From: Isosphaeraceae bacterium EP7
Lineage (GTDB): Bacteria; Planctomycetota; Planctomycetia; Isosphaerales; Isosphaeraceae
Assembly: GCA_038400315.1 (NCBI GenBank)
Contig: CP151667.1
Location: 977,174 to 1,041,173, forward strand
Reading direction: 5' to 3'
Length of the DNA: 64,000 bases
A model generated the notes under the pieces. The model was given only the letters and a program-made list of their open reading frames with translations. It searched no databases and was not told the DNA's origin. The position numbers were made by a program, and so were the translations under genes. The stretch's first letter is position 1, and every line of letters begins with the position of its first letter. Positions 26,668 through 36,642 of this stretch are shown one piece after another.

Positions 26668-29600
26668 TCAGTCGGGCACGCGCCCGTCGGGAGGCCGATT
26701 GTAGGGGCGCCGTTCCGGCCGGGTCAAGGCGGCGTTGGCCGGTCCCCGAGTCGGGGGACCCTTCGGGAGGCGGCCGGGGCGAGGCTGGTAGACCACCAAG
26801 CCCGTGTGCGCGACGGTCAGCGAGAGGAGGCTGCGCCTCACGAGCCTCAGGAACCGGTGGAGTCGCAGCGGCCGGTCCGGTAGGCAGCGGGCGTAGGTCC
26901 AGGTGATCGGCAGGATCAGGGACGGATGATCGCTGGACCAGGCCGCGGCCCCTTCCAGATCGATGAGGGCCTGGTCATTCCGCCCCAGGCTCAGCCAGGC
27001 CCGGGCGCGGCCCAGGTAGTTGCGCGGATCTTCGGGGTCATAGATCAGCGCCTGCTCCCACTCGGCGACGGATTCATCGCGACGGCCGAGTGCGTCGAAG
27101 ACCCTGGCGCGTACGGCGTGGACGGTCCGCTCGGCGCCACGCGACAGGGCCCGGTCCAGCTCGATCTTCGCGGCGGCCGGCTGTCCGAGCTCGAGGAGGA
27201 CGAGCCCGCGGAATTCCAGTAGCCGGGGGTCGTCGGGCTCGCAGAGCAGCGCCTGATCCACGTCGGCCATCGCGGCATCCAGGCGACCGGCCCTGCGGCG
27301 AACCCGAGCGCGGACCAGAGAGGCGCGGGCATTGAGCGGCGCTTCGGACAGGGCCTTCGAGGCGTCGGCCTCGGCGGCGGCATGATCGCCCAGCGTCGAC
27401 AGGATCAGGGCCGACGAGAGCCGGGCCCAGAGGTCGTCGGCCGGGTCCCCCTTGCCGTAGGCCCTTTGGGCGAGCCGTTCGGCGGCCCGGCGGAGGTCGG
27501 CCTTCAACTCGGGCCCGGCAAGGGGCATCAAGATCAGGTCTTCCGGCCTGTGGTTGTGCAGGTCGTCAACGCCAAGGGCCAGCGCGGCTCGGTTGGCCAG
27601 GCGCCGGTGCGAGGGGCTGGGGTCGATCCGTTCGGCTGCCCTGGCGTCGCGCAAGGCCTCGGCGTCCTTGCCGAGCATCAGGCGGGCCTTGGCCCGTTGC
27701 GCCATCGCATCGGCTCGCCTCGTCAGGTCCCTGGCGGCGAGCCCGTTGGGGCCGAGCAGCAGGTTGAGATCGGCCTCGGCCTCGGAGGGCCTCCCCTGGA
27801 TCAGGCCGAGGAGGGCCCGGCCCAGGCGGGCCTCGACGTCGTCGCGGACCTTGGTGTCATCGTCGCCCCTGGTCCTCGCCCTCACCAGCAGGTCATCGTA
27901 GATTGCCCTCGCACGTTCCATCGACCCGGAATCAACCTCGAGCTTGGCCAGGTTGATGCGGGCGGCGCGGGCGTAATGGTCGTCCTTGGGCACGCGAATC
28001 AGGCGGTCGTATTCCTGCCTGGCATCGGCGGCGTTTCCCAGCTGCTGGTGGACGATGCCCATCTCTAGGGCGTAACGCCGGGCGAAGGCGGGATCCTGAA
28101 GGTCGCTGGGCAGACGGCCGAAGTCGTAGTGGGCCTGTTCGAATTCGCCGAGGGCCAGCTCGTTGGCATTGCGAAGGCGGTAGTGCTGCGCCAGCGCAAA
28201 CCGGAAATAGGGCGAATCGGGCTCGATGGCCAGCGCGGCGGTGTCGTGCTGGAGGGCGAGGTCATCGTGCTCGACCCCCGACCCGTCGGCCAGGCTGCCG
28301 CTGCTGTCGTGGATCATGGCGAGGACGCTGTGGTACCAGGCGTTGCCAGGGTCGTCACGCGTCGCCCTGGTGAGGAAGTCGATGCTGTCGACCCGGCGGT
28401 TCTCCTCGTTCTTCAGCATCGCCCACTGGAAGCAGGCTCGTGGCGAGAGCGTCGGGTCTCCGGGTGAGGGGGCGATCGACGGGGCCGTCGTCCGTCCCTT
28501 GGCCCGGCTTGGGTCGAGCCTCGACCGCAGCGCCTCCCATGGCCCCGGGTCGGCGGCGAAGACGGCCGCGCGGCCCCAGAAGCGGTGGGCCAGGGCGAAC
28601 GTGCGAAGCGCCGAGGCGTCGGGCAGTTCGTCGTGCCCGAGCGCCCAGAGGAACAGCAGCTCGTCGACCTCCCGCTTCAGCCTCGGTAGTTGTGTTTCTT
28701 GCTCCAGGAAGGTCAGGACTGTCCGCCGCTCCCACTTGCCGGTGGCTTTATTGAATTCGAAGAAGGGCTCGATCAGTCGTTCCAGGCGACCGGCCGCGTT
28801 GCCCAGGTCTTCACCCTTGTTGAGGAACACGTATCGGATCGAGCCGGCCTGGGCGAGGAACGCCTCGGCCCGGTCGCGGATCGCACGCATCTCCTGGGCC
28901 TTGGCGAGTCCCTCGATTGCCCGCTGATGGGCCTCCCAGAATTCGGGGAACGGCTTGGCGCGTGACGCGGCAGCTCGGAATCGCTCCATGGCCAGGTCGA
29001 CGTTATTAGCGGCGATCGCGCCCTTGGCCTCGGTGAGAGCGTGCTTCACCTCGGTCTTCGCGTCGGCCTTGAGCTGGATCCGGTCGTCGCGCACCCTCCA
29101 TGCGGTCGCCCCGGCCACGATCAGCGCCAGGGCCAGGGGGATCGAGACGATGAGGGCCCGGCGGTTGCGCCTGGACCAGCGGCGATAGCGGCTGGGAAGC
29201 GGCTCTCGGGCGTATTTCAGGGGCATGTCGTCGGCCACGGCCCGGAGGTCGATGGCAAGCTCGGTGGCGTTGGCGTACCGCTGGGATCGGTCGGGCGCCA
29301 GGCAGCGGCGGACGACGGCGTCGAGATCGGGCGGGACCTCGGGCCGGACAGCTCGCGGCGAGGCGACCACCCTCCGACGCTCGTCGGCGGCCCGCAGGAG
29401 AGTCTCAGTCACCGTCCGGGCCTTGCTGGCCGAGGCAAACGGCCGGGCTCCCGCCAGAGTCTCGTAGAGCAGGACGCCCATCGAGTAAATGTCGGATCGG
29501 GCATCGACCTCGTCGGGCAGGCCGTCGGCAAGGGCCTCCAGGTGTTCCGGGGCCATGTAGTCGAACGTCCCGCCGAGGGTCGCGGGCCCCTCGGCGTCGT

Positions 29601-30621
29601 CCGCGACCGACTCGCGGGCCAGATTGAAGTCGAGCAGCATCGGAAGGCCGTCGCCGGTCAGCAGCACGTTGGACGGCTTGACGTCGCGATGCAGCACACC
29701 CCGGTCGTGCGCATGTTCCAGGGCCTCGGCCATCCGCGCGGCCCACCAGGCGACGGCCCTCGGGTAGGTGCGCCTGGCCAGCGCCGCGCGGGCCGTCGAC
29801 CGACCCGTTGCCGCCGCCCCGGTCTGATGGGCGATCTGGTCGAGCCTCGCCACCAGATCGCCGCCCGAGCGTACCGGCTCGTCCGCCTGGCTGGCCAGGA
29901 GTCGGGCGAGCGTCAGCCCGCCGAAATAGGGCATGCAGAGCAAGTGCAGCCCGGTCGCTGGGTCGACCCGGTACGAGTGCACCGGCACGATATTCGTGTG
30001 CTGGAGCCGGGCCAACGTTTGGGGCTCTCGCGATCCGGTGCGCGAGACCTTCAAGGCCACCGGCCGGTCGGCGAGCTGCCGCTCGCGGGCCAGAAAGACC
30101 CGGGCGAAGGCGCCCCGGCCCAGTTCCTCGACCAGGTGGAAGCCGCCGATCGTCTGGCCCGCCTCGGGGAAGGCGACGCCGCCCGACACATCGCAGTCTT
30201 GCGTCGTGGTGGTGGTGCCCGAGCCCACCAGGCCGTGGATGTCGAGCACCCTGCGCAGGGCGGTGGAGGCCTCGGGGAATCGCGCCAGGTACTCGGCCGG
30301 CTCGGGTTCCTCGCCGGCGTCTTCTCGCAGGCAGAACTCTTCGTAGGCCAGGCCGACCAGCACCTCGCCGGCGATCTCCGCCGGGAATCGCCCGCGGTAG
30401 ACCTCGACACGAGGGACTTCCCCCTCCTCGGCCTTGAGGCCCATCTCGGCCCTGAGCAGGGCGAGCAGCACGGCAGGTCGCTCGGGCGGGGAGTCCGGCA
30501 GGTACGAGGCGAGGTCGGGACGCATCCCCTCGCGCCAGGCCGCCTCGAAGCGCCGTGCCAGTCGGGCCGCGCCGGGGGCCTCGGCCTCGTCCCAGGTCCG
30601 TCCGGAGGCGACTTGAGTCAT
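26668..30621 (-). CDS. Ser/Thr protein kinase with TPR repeats
   Basis: A 1317-residue membrane-anchored Hanks-type kinase. An N-terminal region of about 150 residues is followed by the kinase domain: glycine loop ELGRGAFARVFLA, Lys in VALKVSR, catalytic HRDVKPSNVLL, and MAPEHLEAL as the APE segment. The usual DFG is DFN (LLDFNLA), keeping the metal-binding Asp. A transmembrane helix (IVSIPLALALIVAGATAW) follows around residue 490, then a long region with many TPR-like repeats. An in-frame GTG 24 bp upstream is an alternative start, but its ribosome site is poorly spaced. It lies 62 bp downstream of an ECF sigma factor, a common planctomycete pairing. Confidence 0.92.
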   Translation of the reverse strand: MTQVASGRTWDEAEAPGAARLARRFEAAWREGMRPDLASYLPDSPPERPAVLLALLRAEMGLKAEEGEVPRVEVYRGRFPAEIAGEVLVGLAYEEFCLREDAGEEPEPAEYLARFPEASTALRRVLDIHGLVGSGTTTTTQDCDVSGGVAFPEAGQTIGGFHLVEELGRGAFARVFLARERQLADRPVALKVSRTGSREPQTLARLQHTNIVPVHSYRVDPATGLHLLCMPYFGGLTLARLLASQADEPVRSGGDLVARLDQIAHQTGAAATGRSTARAALARRTYPRAVAWWAARMAEALEHAHDRGVLHRDVKPSNVLLTGDGLPMLLDFNLARESVADDAEGPATLGGTFDYMAPEHLEALADGLPDEVDARSDIYSMGVLLYETLAGARPFASASKARTVTETLLRAADERRRVVASPRAVRPEVPPDLDAVVRRCLAPDRSQRYANATELAIDLRAVADDMPLKYAREPLPSRYRRWSRRNRRALIVSIPLALALIVAGATAWRVRDDRIQLKADAKTEVKHALTEAKGAIAANNVDLAMERFRAAASRAKPFPEFWEAHQRAIEGLAKAQEMRAIRDRAEAFLAQAGSIRYVFLNKGEDLGNAAGRLERLIEPFFEFNKATGKWERRTVLTFLEQETQLPRLKREVDELLFLWALGHDELPDASALRTFALAHRFWGRAAVFAADPGPWEALRSRLDPSRAKGRTTAPSIAPSPGDPTLSPRACFQWAMLKNEENRRVDSIDFLTRATRDDPGNAWYHSVLAMIHDSSGSLADGSGVEHDDLALQHDTAALAIEPDSPYFRFALAQHYRLRNANELALGEFEQAHYDFGRLPSDLQDPAFARRYALEMGIVHQQLGNAADARQEYDRLIRVPKDDHYARAARINLAKLEVDSGSMERARAIYDDLLVRARTRGDDDTKVRDDVEARLGRALLGLIQGRPSEAEADLNLLLGPNGLAARDLTRRADAMAQRAKARLMLGKDAEALRDARAAERIDPSPSHRRLANRAALALGVDDLHNHRPEDLILMPLAGPELKADLRRAAERLAQRAYGKGDPADDLWARLSSALILSTLGDHAAAEADASKALSEAPLNARASLVRARVRRRAGRLDAAMADVDQALLCEPDDPRLLEFRGLVLLELGQPAAAKIELDRALSRGAERTVHAVRARVFDALGRRDESVAEWEQALIYDPEDPRNYLGRARAWLSLGRNDQALIDLEGAAAWSSDHPSLILPITWTYARCLPDRPLRLHRFLRLVRRSLLSLTVAHTGLVVYQPRPGRLPKGPPTRGPANAALTRPERRPYNRPPDGRVPD

Positions 30622-30683
30622 TTCCGAGCCGTCCCTCACGCTCACCTCGAAGCCGGTCGATCACGCCCCAGGCCGGACCTGTC

Positions 30684-31301
30684 CTAGTGCGGCGGGGCCT
30701 CGTGCTGCGCCTCGGACCGTCGTCGCAAGTCTTCCAGGACACGCTGGATGGTCCGTTCGCTGACCCCGAGCCGGTCGCCGATGTCCTTGCTGGAGAGCCC
30801 CTCGGCCTTAAGCTCAAGCACGACCCGCTTCTCTTCGGGCAGCAGGTCCCTGAGCTGGTCGTAGACCTCGCGTGCCTGGGCCAGCTGGCTGGGGCTCGCC
30901 CCGCCGTCGGCGAGGTCGCGTGGCCTGTCGCCGTCGACCCAGAGCGGCTCCTCGCGGTGCATGTCCTGCTTGCGGCTGGCGGCCTTGCGATACTCGTCGA
31001 TAACCTTATTTTTCGCAGCACGGGCCAGGAAGGCGACAAGATGCCTCGTATCCTGGAACTCGGCCACCCCGGGCCCGGTGCGCACCCGGTGGAAGAAGCT
31101 GCCCCAGACGCTTTGGAGGAAGTCGACCGAGTCGAACCTCGATCGGAGCAGCCGGGGCAGTTGCCTGCGCACGACCAGCCGGACCTCGGCTTCATACCGA
31201 GTGAGAAGCTCGCGTGCCGCGTCGTCGTCGCCGGCCTGGATCCTCGCCAGGAACGCCGCCAGCTCGCCGTCGCCCTCCACCTCGACTTCGCCCACGGACA
31301 T
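30684..31301 (-). CDS. ECF sigma factor linked to the kinase
   Basis: A 205-residue ECF-type sigma factor. Region 2 is in the stretch DDAARELLTRYEAEVRLVVR to NKVIDEYRKAA and region 4 ends with a helix-turn-helix (LSSKDIGDRLGVSERTIQRV). The long loop between them and the pairing with a Ser/Thr kinase match planctomycete ECF groups where kinases, not classical anti-sigmas, are the regulators. GGGGAGGG 5 nt upstream selects the ATG at 31301; the open frame further upstream has no sigma similarity. Likely first gene of the sigma-kinase-exoribonuclease run. Confidence 0.9.
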   Translation of the reverse strand: MSVGEVEVEGDGELAAFLARIQAGDDDAARELLTRYEAEVRLVVRRQLPRLLRSRFDSVDFLQSVWGSFFHRVRTGPGVAEFQDTRHLVAFLARAAKNKVIDEYRKAASRKQDMHREEPLWVDGDRPRDLADGGASPSQLAQAREVYDQLRDLLPEEKRVVLELKAEGLSSKDIGDRLGVSERTIQRVLEDLRRRSEAQHEAPPH

Positions 31302-31463
31302 GCGAACCCTCCCCTTCGAGGCCCGACTCTCCCGCCGCCCGCTCGCTTCGAAGACTACCCGGCAGAGCAACGGTTTGCCAAGGCTAGCCGCAATCCCCTC
31401 TTGCCGCCGCCATGGCCCGTGGCCGACGATGAACACCCAGGAGCAACGGAGGGAGGCCCAGAC

Positions 31464-32099
31464 ATGTCCACGATCCAGGCCCGAAGAGCCGAGCCGGAGA
31501 CCCAACCCGAGGCGAGGATCTCCCTCGACTTGGCCGGCACGCTCATGACGCCCGAAGAGTTCGACTCGATCGAGGATTGGGATGAGTTCTACGTCTACGA
31601 GCTGATTCGGGGGATCCTCGTCGTGTCTCCTTCTCCTTCACCCCTCGAACGAGGGCCGGTCGACTTCCTTGCCCATGTCCTGCTGAGTTATCAGGAACGG
31701 CAGCCCGAGGGGTTGGCCTTGGATGCGACACTCCCCGAGCACACGATCCGCGTGGGTACAAACCGCCGCCGGGCCGACCGCGTCATCTGGGCCGGCCTGG
31801 GTCGACTCCCCAACTTCGCCGAGGAAACGCCGACGATCGTCATCGAGTTCGTCTCGGCCGGAAAGCGGAATCGGCATCGCGATTATGTCGAGAAGCGAGA
31901 TGAGTACCTGGGTTGCGGGGTCAAGGAGTATTGGGTTGCCGACCGCTTCCAGCGTTGCATGACGGTCTTTCGGGCCGGTGAGGAACAGCGGTTGGAAGAG
32001 GCGGAGACCTATCGAACTCCTCTCCTGCCCGGGTTCGAACTCGTCATGGCCAAGCTGTTCGGCTTCATCGACCGGATGGCGGGCCAAGCCGGGGCGTAG
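31464..32099 (+). CDS. Uma2-family putative endonuclease
   Basis: A 211-residue Uma2 (DUF820) protein with the PD-(D/E)XK nuclease-like fold. The conserved core TIVIEFVSAGKRNRHRDYVE followed by KRDEYLGCGVKEYWVAD supplies the expected Glu and Lys of the active site. Planctomycetes and cyanobacteria carry many such genes, of unknown biological role. The ATG at 31464 has GGGAGG 7 nt upstream. It is divergent from the sigma factor gene and upstream of thrS. Confidence 0.85.
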   Translation: MSTIQARRAEPETQPEARISLDLAGTLMTPEEFDSIEDWDEFYVYELIRGILVVSPSPSPLERGPVDFLAHVLLSYQERQPEGLALDATLPEHTIRVGTNRRRADRVIWAGLGRLPNFAEETPTIVIEFVSAGKRNRHRDYVEKRDEYLGCGVKEYWVADRFQRCMTVFRAGEEQRLEEAETYRTPLLPGFELVMAKLFGFIDRMAGQAGA

Positions 32100-32283
32100 G
32101 TGGGACGTCAGCAATTCGACCAGGATCGATCTCCTCTTCGAGTGCATCTAGCCTACCTAGCTACGGTTCCGTTAGGCTTGGGGCGGGGCGGTGCCCGGAC
32201 CGGCGTTGTGGGTCGGGGGGGCGGACCGCCCGCGGTTGTCCACGGGAGAGGAGGCCGGCACCAGGCCGGCCGACGTTGATTCG

Positions 32284-34479
32284 ATGGTGCAAGTCAAGCT
32301 GCCGGACGGTTCGGTCAAAGAGTATCCCGACGGGACGAGCCCGAAGTCGATCGCCGAAGGAATCGGCCGGAGGCTGGCCGACGCGGCCGTCGCCGCGGTG
32401 GTCGACGGAGTGATCGTCGACCTCGAGCGCCCGCTGGAGGTGGATCGCGAGACGCCCATCGAGCTGCGGCTGCTGACCGGGCGAGACCCCGAGGCGCTCG
32501 GCGTGCTGCGGCACTCCACGGCCCACATCATGGCCAGGGCCATCCTGCGGCTGTTCCCGGGGGCGCAACTGGCATTCGGGCCGACCACCTCGGGCGGATT
32601 CTACTACGACGTCGACCTGCCCGACCGGCCGCTCTCCGAAGAAGATTTCCCGGCGATCGAGCGGGAGATGGCCGAGCTGACCAAGCTGGCCGAGCCCTTC
32701 GAACGCTTCAGCCTGCCCGCCGCCGAGGCCCGAACCTTCTGCGGCGACCTGGGGCAGGGCTACAAGGTTGAGCACATCGACGACGAGCTGCACAAGTTCG
32801 GCATCCTCAGTTTCTACCGCCAGGGGGAGTTCGTCGACCTCTGCCGCGGCCCGCACATCCCGCACGCCGGCAAGGTGGGCGCGTTCAAGCTGCTTTCCAT
32901 CGCCGGGGCTTACTGGAAGGCCCACACCGACCGCAAGATGCTCCAACGCGTCTACGGCACCGCCTTCTTCGACAAGAAGGAGATGGACGCCCACCTCACA
33001 CGGCTGGAAGAGGCCAAGAAACGGGACCACCGGCGGATCGGCAAAGAGCTGAACCTCTTCACCATCTCGCCCCTGGTCGGCTCGGGCCTGGTGCTCTGGA
33101 TGCCCAAGGGGGCGACGATCCGCGGGGTCCTGGAGACGTTCCTCAAGGACGAGCTGATGCGCCGGGGCTATCAGCCGGTCTACACGCCGCACATCGGCAA
33201 GATCGAGCTGTACCAGACCAGTGGCCACTATCCTTATTATAAGGACAGCCAGTTCCCGCCGATCCGGATGCTCAGCGACGCCGCCATGGCGTTGGTGGAT
33301 GGCCTGGAAAAGGGGACGATCGACGACGTCGGGCAGAAGAAGCTGCTCGCCGACGCCGGAATCCCGGAGAACATGCACGGCAAGGAGGGGACCCCCGCCA
33401 CGTCGTACTTCGCCCTCGACCCGGCCGGGCGAGTTGGTTATGTGCAGGACCTTGGCGTGAGCGAGGAATACCTGCTCAAGCCGATGAATTGCCCGCATCA
33501 CATCCAGATCTACGCCGCGCAGCCGAGGAGCTACCGCGACCTGCCCGTCAGGCTCGCCGAGTTCGGCACCGTCTACCGCTACGAGCAGTCGGGCGAGCTT
33601 TCCGGGATGACGCGCGTCCGCGGCTTCACCCAGGACGATGCGCACCTCTTCTGCACCGACGAGCAGGTTCGGGCCGAGTTCCGCTCGACCCTGGAACTGA
33701 CCCAGTTCGTGCTGACGACCCTGGGCCTGGACGACTACAAGGTGCGGCTCTCGCGCAGCGACCCCGACGATCCCAAGTATCAGGGGGCTGAAGGGGCCAT
33801 CTGGCAACGGGCCGAGGCCGACATCCGGGCGGTTCTCGACGAGATGGGCCTGCCCTACGAAGAGGCACCAGGCGAGGCCGCCTTCTACGGGCCCAAGGCC
33901 GACTTCATCGTCAGGGACTGCATCGGCCGGAGCTGGCAGCTCGGCACAGTGCAGCTCGACTACGTCCTGCCCGAGCGGTTCGGCCTCGAGTACACCGGCG
34001 CCGACAACCAGCCGCACCGGCCGGTCATGATCCATCGCGCGCCGTTCGGCAGCATGGAACGGTTCATGGGGATCCTGATCGAGCACTTCGCCGGCGCCTT
34101 CCCGCTCTGGCTGGCCCCCGAGCAGGTCCGCGTGCTCCCCATCTCCGAGAAGGTGGCCGACTACGCCCAGACGGTCCTGGACTCCCTCCGAGCCGCCGGC
34201 CTGCGTGCCGAGATCGACGGCCGACCCGAGAAGATCGGCTCGAAGATCCGCGACGCCCAGCTCGAGAAGATCCCTGTGATGCTCGTCGTGGGCGTCAAGG
34301 AAGCCGAGGCGGGCCTTGTCTCCTATCGAGATCGCCTCGACGGCGACAAGGGAGCCAAGCCCCTGGCCGAGGTCGTCGCCCAGCTCAAGTCTGAGTCCGA
34401 CTCCCGAGCCTATCGCCCGCCGACACCACCCCCCGCCGTGGACACGGATGAGCACCACGGCGAGGATCATACCTACTGA
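32284..34479 (+). CDS. thrS: Threonyl-tRNA synthetase
   Basis: A 731-residue ThrRS that makes Thr-tRNA in the cytoplasm. An N-terminal TGS domain ([17 protein letters not shown] onward) is followed by the editing domain with [11 protein letters not shown], the class II catalytic core with the zinc Cys in KPMNCPHH and His in FTQDDAHLF and [12 protein letters not shown], and the anticodon-binding domain ([12 protein letters not shown] to about 690). The last 35 residues are a Pro/His-rich tail. The ATG at 32284 starts the TGS domain; the open frame before it is not conserved in character. A terminator follows the stop. Confidence 0.96.
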   Translation: MVQVKLPDGSVKEYPDGTSPKSIAEGIGRRLADAAVAAVVDGVIVDLERPLEVDRETPIELRLLTGRDPEALGVLRHSTAHIMARAILRLFPGAQLAFGPTTSGGFYYDVDLPDRPLSEEDFPAIEREMAELTKLAEPFERFSLPAAEARTFCGDLGQGYKVEHIDDELHKFGILSFYRQGEFVDLCRGPHIPHAGKVGAFKLLSIAGAYWKAHTDRKMLQRVYGTAFFDKKEMDAHLTRLEEAKKRDHRRIGKELNLFTISPLVGSGLVLWMPKGATIRGVLETFLKDELMRRGYQPVYTPHIGKIELYQTSGHYPYYKDSQFPPIRMLSDAAMALVDGLEKGTIDDVGQKKLLADAGIPENMHGKEGTPATSYFALDPAGRVGYVQDLGVSEEYLLKPMNCPHHIQIYAAQPRSYRDLPVRLAEFGTVYRYEQSGELSGMTRVRGFTQDDAHLFCTDEQVRAEFRSTLELTQFVLTTLGLDDYKVRLSRSDPDDPKYQGAEGAIWQRAEADIRAVLDEMGLPYEEAPGEAAFYGPKADFIVRDCIGRSWQLGTVQLDYVLPERFGLEYTGADNQPHRPVMIHRAPFGSMERFMGILIEHFAGAFPLWLAPEQVRVLPISEKVADYAQTVLDSLRAAGLRAEIDGRPEKIGSKIRDAQLEKIPVMLVVGVKEAEAGLVSYRDRLDGDKGAKPLAEVVAQLKSESDSRAYRPPTPPPAVDTDEHHGEDHTY

Positions 34480-34490
34480 TCCCCCGGGAT

Positions 34491-34532
34491 CGCCTCGCCT
34501 GGAGAGTCAATCGGGCGGGGCGACCTCTTTTT
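34491..34532 (+). terminator. Intrinsic terminator of thrS
   Basis: CGCCTCGCC (34491-34499) pairs with GGCGGGGCG (34514-34522) over 9 bp with one G-U pair; five T residues follow at 34528-34532. It lies 11 bp after the thrS stop, between convergent thrS and flhB. Confidence 0.6.
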
Positions 34533-34641
34533 GGATTCGTTCTAAGTTGTTTTTGTGATGATGGTTGCTGCGTGGAGGCATGAGGCCCGGAGCGACTCGG
34601 TCGAAAGTCCGTCGGCATCGCTGCGGAGGTGACCGCAATTC

Positions 34642-35697
34642 TTAGTTCGCTGCGATCTCGGCGCCGTTTGCAACGACGGATTCGGCCGGCTTGCGGGGCC
34701 AGGCGGCAGCGAGAAGCGCGAGGGCTTCGGGAGTCGCCCCTCCTCTGCGGGCGAAGCGACGGGCGGCGGCGGGGTTGTGGAGGAGTGGGATTCGCTCGAT
34801 TTCGGCCTGAGTTCTGAGTCGAAGGCCGCCAGGGCCGCGGACGACGGCCCGGACCAGGATGGGCTTGGGGGGTGGGCCTCCGCTGAGCACCAGGGTCAGG
34901 CCGGCGGGGCCGGTCAGGATCAGTCGAGCCCCGACGAGGGCGTCGGTCGGCTCCTTTCGCCAGGCCTCGGCTTGCTTGCGGCGTCGGGTACGCAAGGCCG
35001 GGTCACCATCGGAGGCCTTGGCCTCCTGGCGACTTTCCTCGGGGGTCGACATCAGCCGGGTCGTGAACTGGCGATGACGCATAGCAAGGTCCACCAGGCC
35101 AAGCGCCGTGGTGGCCAGGGCGAGTGCCCCCACGAGCTCGCGGGCGGCACGCGCCGAAGCGATCGCGACGCCGCCGATGCCCAGGTCGGCCAGGCTCTGC
35201 CAGGCGGGAAGCCGCCAGCAGATGAGCCAGGCCGCGGCCAAGACGATGAGCGTCGCCCGGGCCAGGCCCCAGAGCCCACGCGAACCGCGCGAGACTAGGC
35301 TCTCCCCGTGGCCCGAGAGGCGTGCGATGTCGGGCACAAGGAGTTGCGGGGCGAAGAGGCCCATGACCTGCGTCTGGTGGGCCAGGATCGCCGCCAGCCA
35401 TGCGCCGCCGACGATGCCCAGCAACGGCAACATGGACGAGAGGAGCGGTTCTCGCAGGGAATCAACCAGTGAGGAAGGGTCGATCTCGGGGCCAATCGAC
35501 CCGGAGAGAGGCAGGGAGATCAGCGCGACGAGGCCATTGGCCAGGGCGTCACCCCAGATTCCGAGCAGGGCTACGCCGGCGAGCAGCCCGGCAGCGGCAG
35601 TCAACTCGGGACTATGGGGGACCTGGCCGTGCTCTCGGGCCATCAAGAGCCGACGCTTGGAAGGGGCCAGTGTCCTGTCTTCGGCGTCTTCCGACAC
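34642..35697 (-). CDS. flhB: Divergent FlhB-like export gate protein, NPTH site absent
   Basis: A 351-residue FlhB/YscU-family component of the flagellar-type III export gate. The N-terminus (SEDAEDRTLAPSKRRLLMA, REHGQVPHSPEL) and four membrane helices are typical. In the cytoplasmic domain, where FlhB normally has NPTH and cleaves itself between Asn and Pro, this protein has GPAG (residues 263-266, LILTGPAGLTLVLSG). It therefore should not autoprocess, which in other systems is needed for switching export specificity. The best start is GTG at 35697, 6 nt after GAGGA; a TTG two codons upstream is too close to that site. Last gene of the fli operon. Confidence 0.85.
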   Translation of the reverse strand: MSEDAEDRTLAPSKRRLLMAREHGQVPHSPELTAAAGLLAGVALLGIWGDALANGLVALISLPLSGSIGPEIDPSSLVDSLREPLLSSMLPLLGIVGGAWLAAILAHQTQVMGLFAPQLLVPDIARLSGHGESLVSRGSRGLWGLARATLIVLAAAWLICWRLPAWQSLADLGIGGVAIASARAARELVGALALATTALGLVDLAMRHRQFTTRLMSTPEESRQEAKASDGDPALRTRRRKQAEAWRKEPTDALVGARLILTGPAGLTLVLSGGPPPKPILVRAVVRGPGGLRLRTQAEIERIPLLHNPAAARRFARRGGATPEALALLAAAWPRKPAESVVANGAEIAAN

Positions 35698-35828
35698 GAT
35701 CAATCCTCGGCGAAAGGTCTGAGCCGGACGAAGTGTTGCGAGTGGCTTGCGTAAAGGCGTAAGGTTGACGCTTTTTTGACGTCAGCGAGATAAGGCTGTT
35801 CGTCTCCATGTGCGAATAGGCGGCGAGG

Positions 35829-36620
35829 TTATTCGGTCAATCCCGCCACGGCCCAATCTTGCCAGGCATTCGAGAAGGTTGCGGCGAGCGTCGCGACACC
35901 GAGGCCGACCGTCAGCAGCCCGACGAGGAAGCGGACCGGAAGGGCCAGGGCGACGAGCTGGAGCGACGGGGCGGCACGGCCCAGAAGTCCCACGGCGAAT
36001 CCGGCCAGCGCGATCGCCAACGCCGGCGGGGCGGCCGCGCGGATGGCCAACGAGAGGGCGTCGCCGACGCGGGCGAAGGCCCAGGCGGCCAGGTGCTCGG
36101 TGAGCGGGAGGCCGCCCAGCGGGACGACCTGATAGCTCTCGATGACCGACTTGACCAGGACCCAGGGGCCGTCGAGCGCGAGAAACGTCGCGACGGCCAC
36201 GGCGCCATAGAGGTGCCCCAGCGGAGTGAGCCAGTCGCCCGCCTCGGGGTCGAAGAGGGCCGCCGGCGAGAGGCCCGCCTGGAACCCGACGATCTCGCCG
36301 GCCTGCCGAGCACCGGCCACGATCAACGCCGCCGAGAGTCCGAGCGCGCCGCCGGTGACGACCTCGGCCAGCAGCGACGTGACTCCGGCGGGCAAGCCTG
36401 GCCACGGAAGCGCCTCGGCGGACAGTGCGCCGGCACGCAGGACGGCCGGGGCCAGGGAAAGGCCCAGGAGCCCGGCGAGGATCAGGCGCATCCTGGCACC
36501 AAGGCCCGGCGTGCCGAGGGCGGGGGCGACCGAGGCCAGGCCGAAGAGGCGCGCGGCGACCAGGGCGACGGGCCACCAGGCCTGTAATCCGGTGAGCTGA
36601 GCCCAGCTTGCTTGGGTCAT
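35829..36620 (-). CDS. fliR: Flagellar-type export protein FliR
   Basis: A 263-residue integral membrane protein of the type III export gate, which forms the helical core with FliP and FliQ. About six hydrophobic segments are visible, with the conserved AGEIVGFQAGLSPAALFDP region characteristic of FliR and LALPVRFLVGLLTVGLG near the C-terminus. GGAG lies 7 nt before the ATG. It lies 22 bp downstream of fliQ and 131 bp upstream of flhB. Confidence 0.9.
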   Translation of the reverse strand: MTQASWAQLTGLQAWWPVALVAARLFGLASVAPALGTPGLGARMRLILAGLLGLSLAPAVLRAGALSAEALPWPGLPAGVTSLLAEVVTGGALGLSAALIVAGARQAGEIVGFQAGLSPAALFDPEAGDWLTPLGHLYGAVAVATFLALDGPWVLVKSVIESYQVVPLGGLPLTEHLAAWAFARVGDALSLAIRAAAPPALAIALAGFAVGLLGRAAPSLQLVALALPVRFLVGLLTVGLGVATLAATFSNAWQDWAVAGLTE

Positions 36621-36642
36621 CGGGTCGCTCCGTCTGGCCGCA

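Noticed and set aside
24541..26883. Long open frame of about 780 codons on the plus strand opposite rnr and the YhaM-type gene
   Set aside because: It is the antisense of two clearly identified genes; its composition (repeated Val/Gly/Asp/Leu with no domain) is typical of a high-GC shadow frame.
32161..34470. 769-codon open frame opposite thrS
   Set aside because: Complete antisense overlap with thrS, no recognisable motif, no ribosome site.
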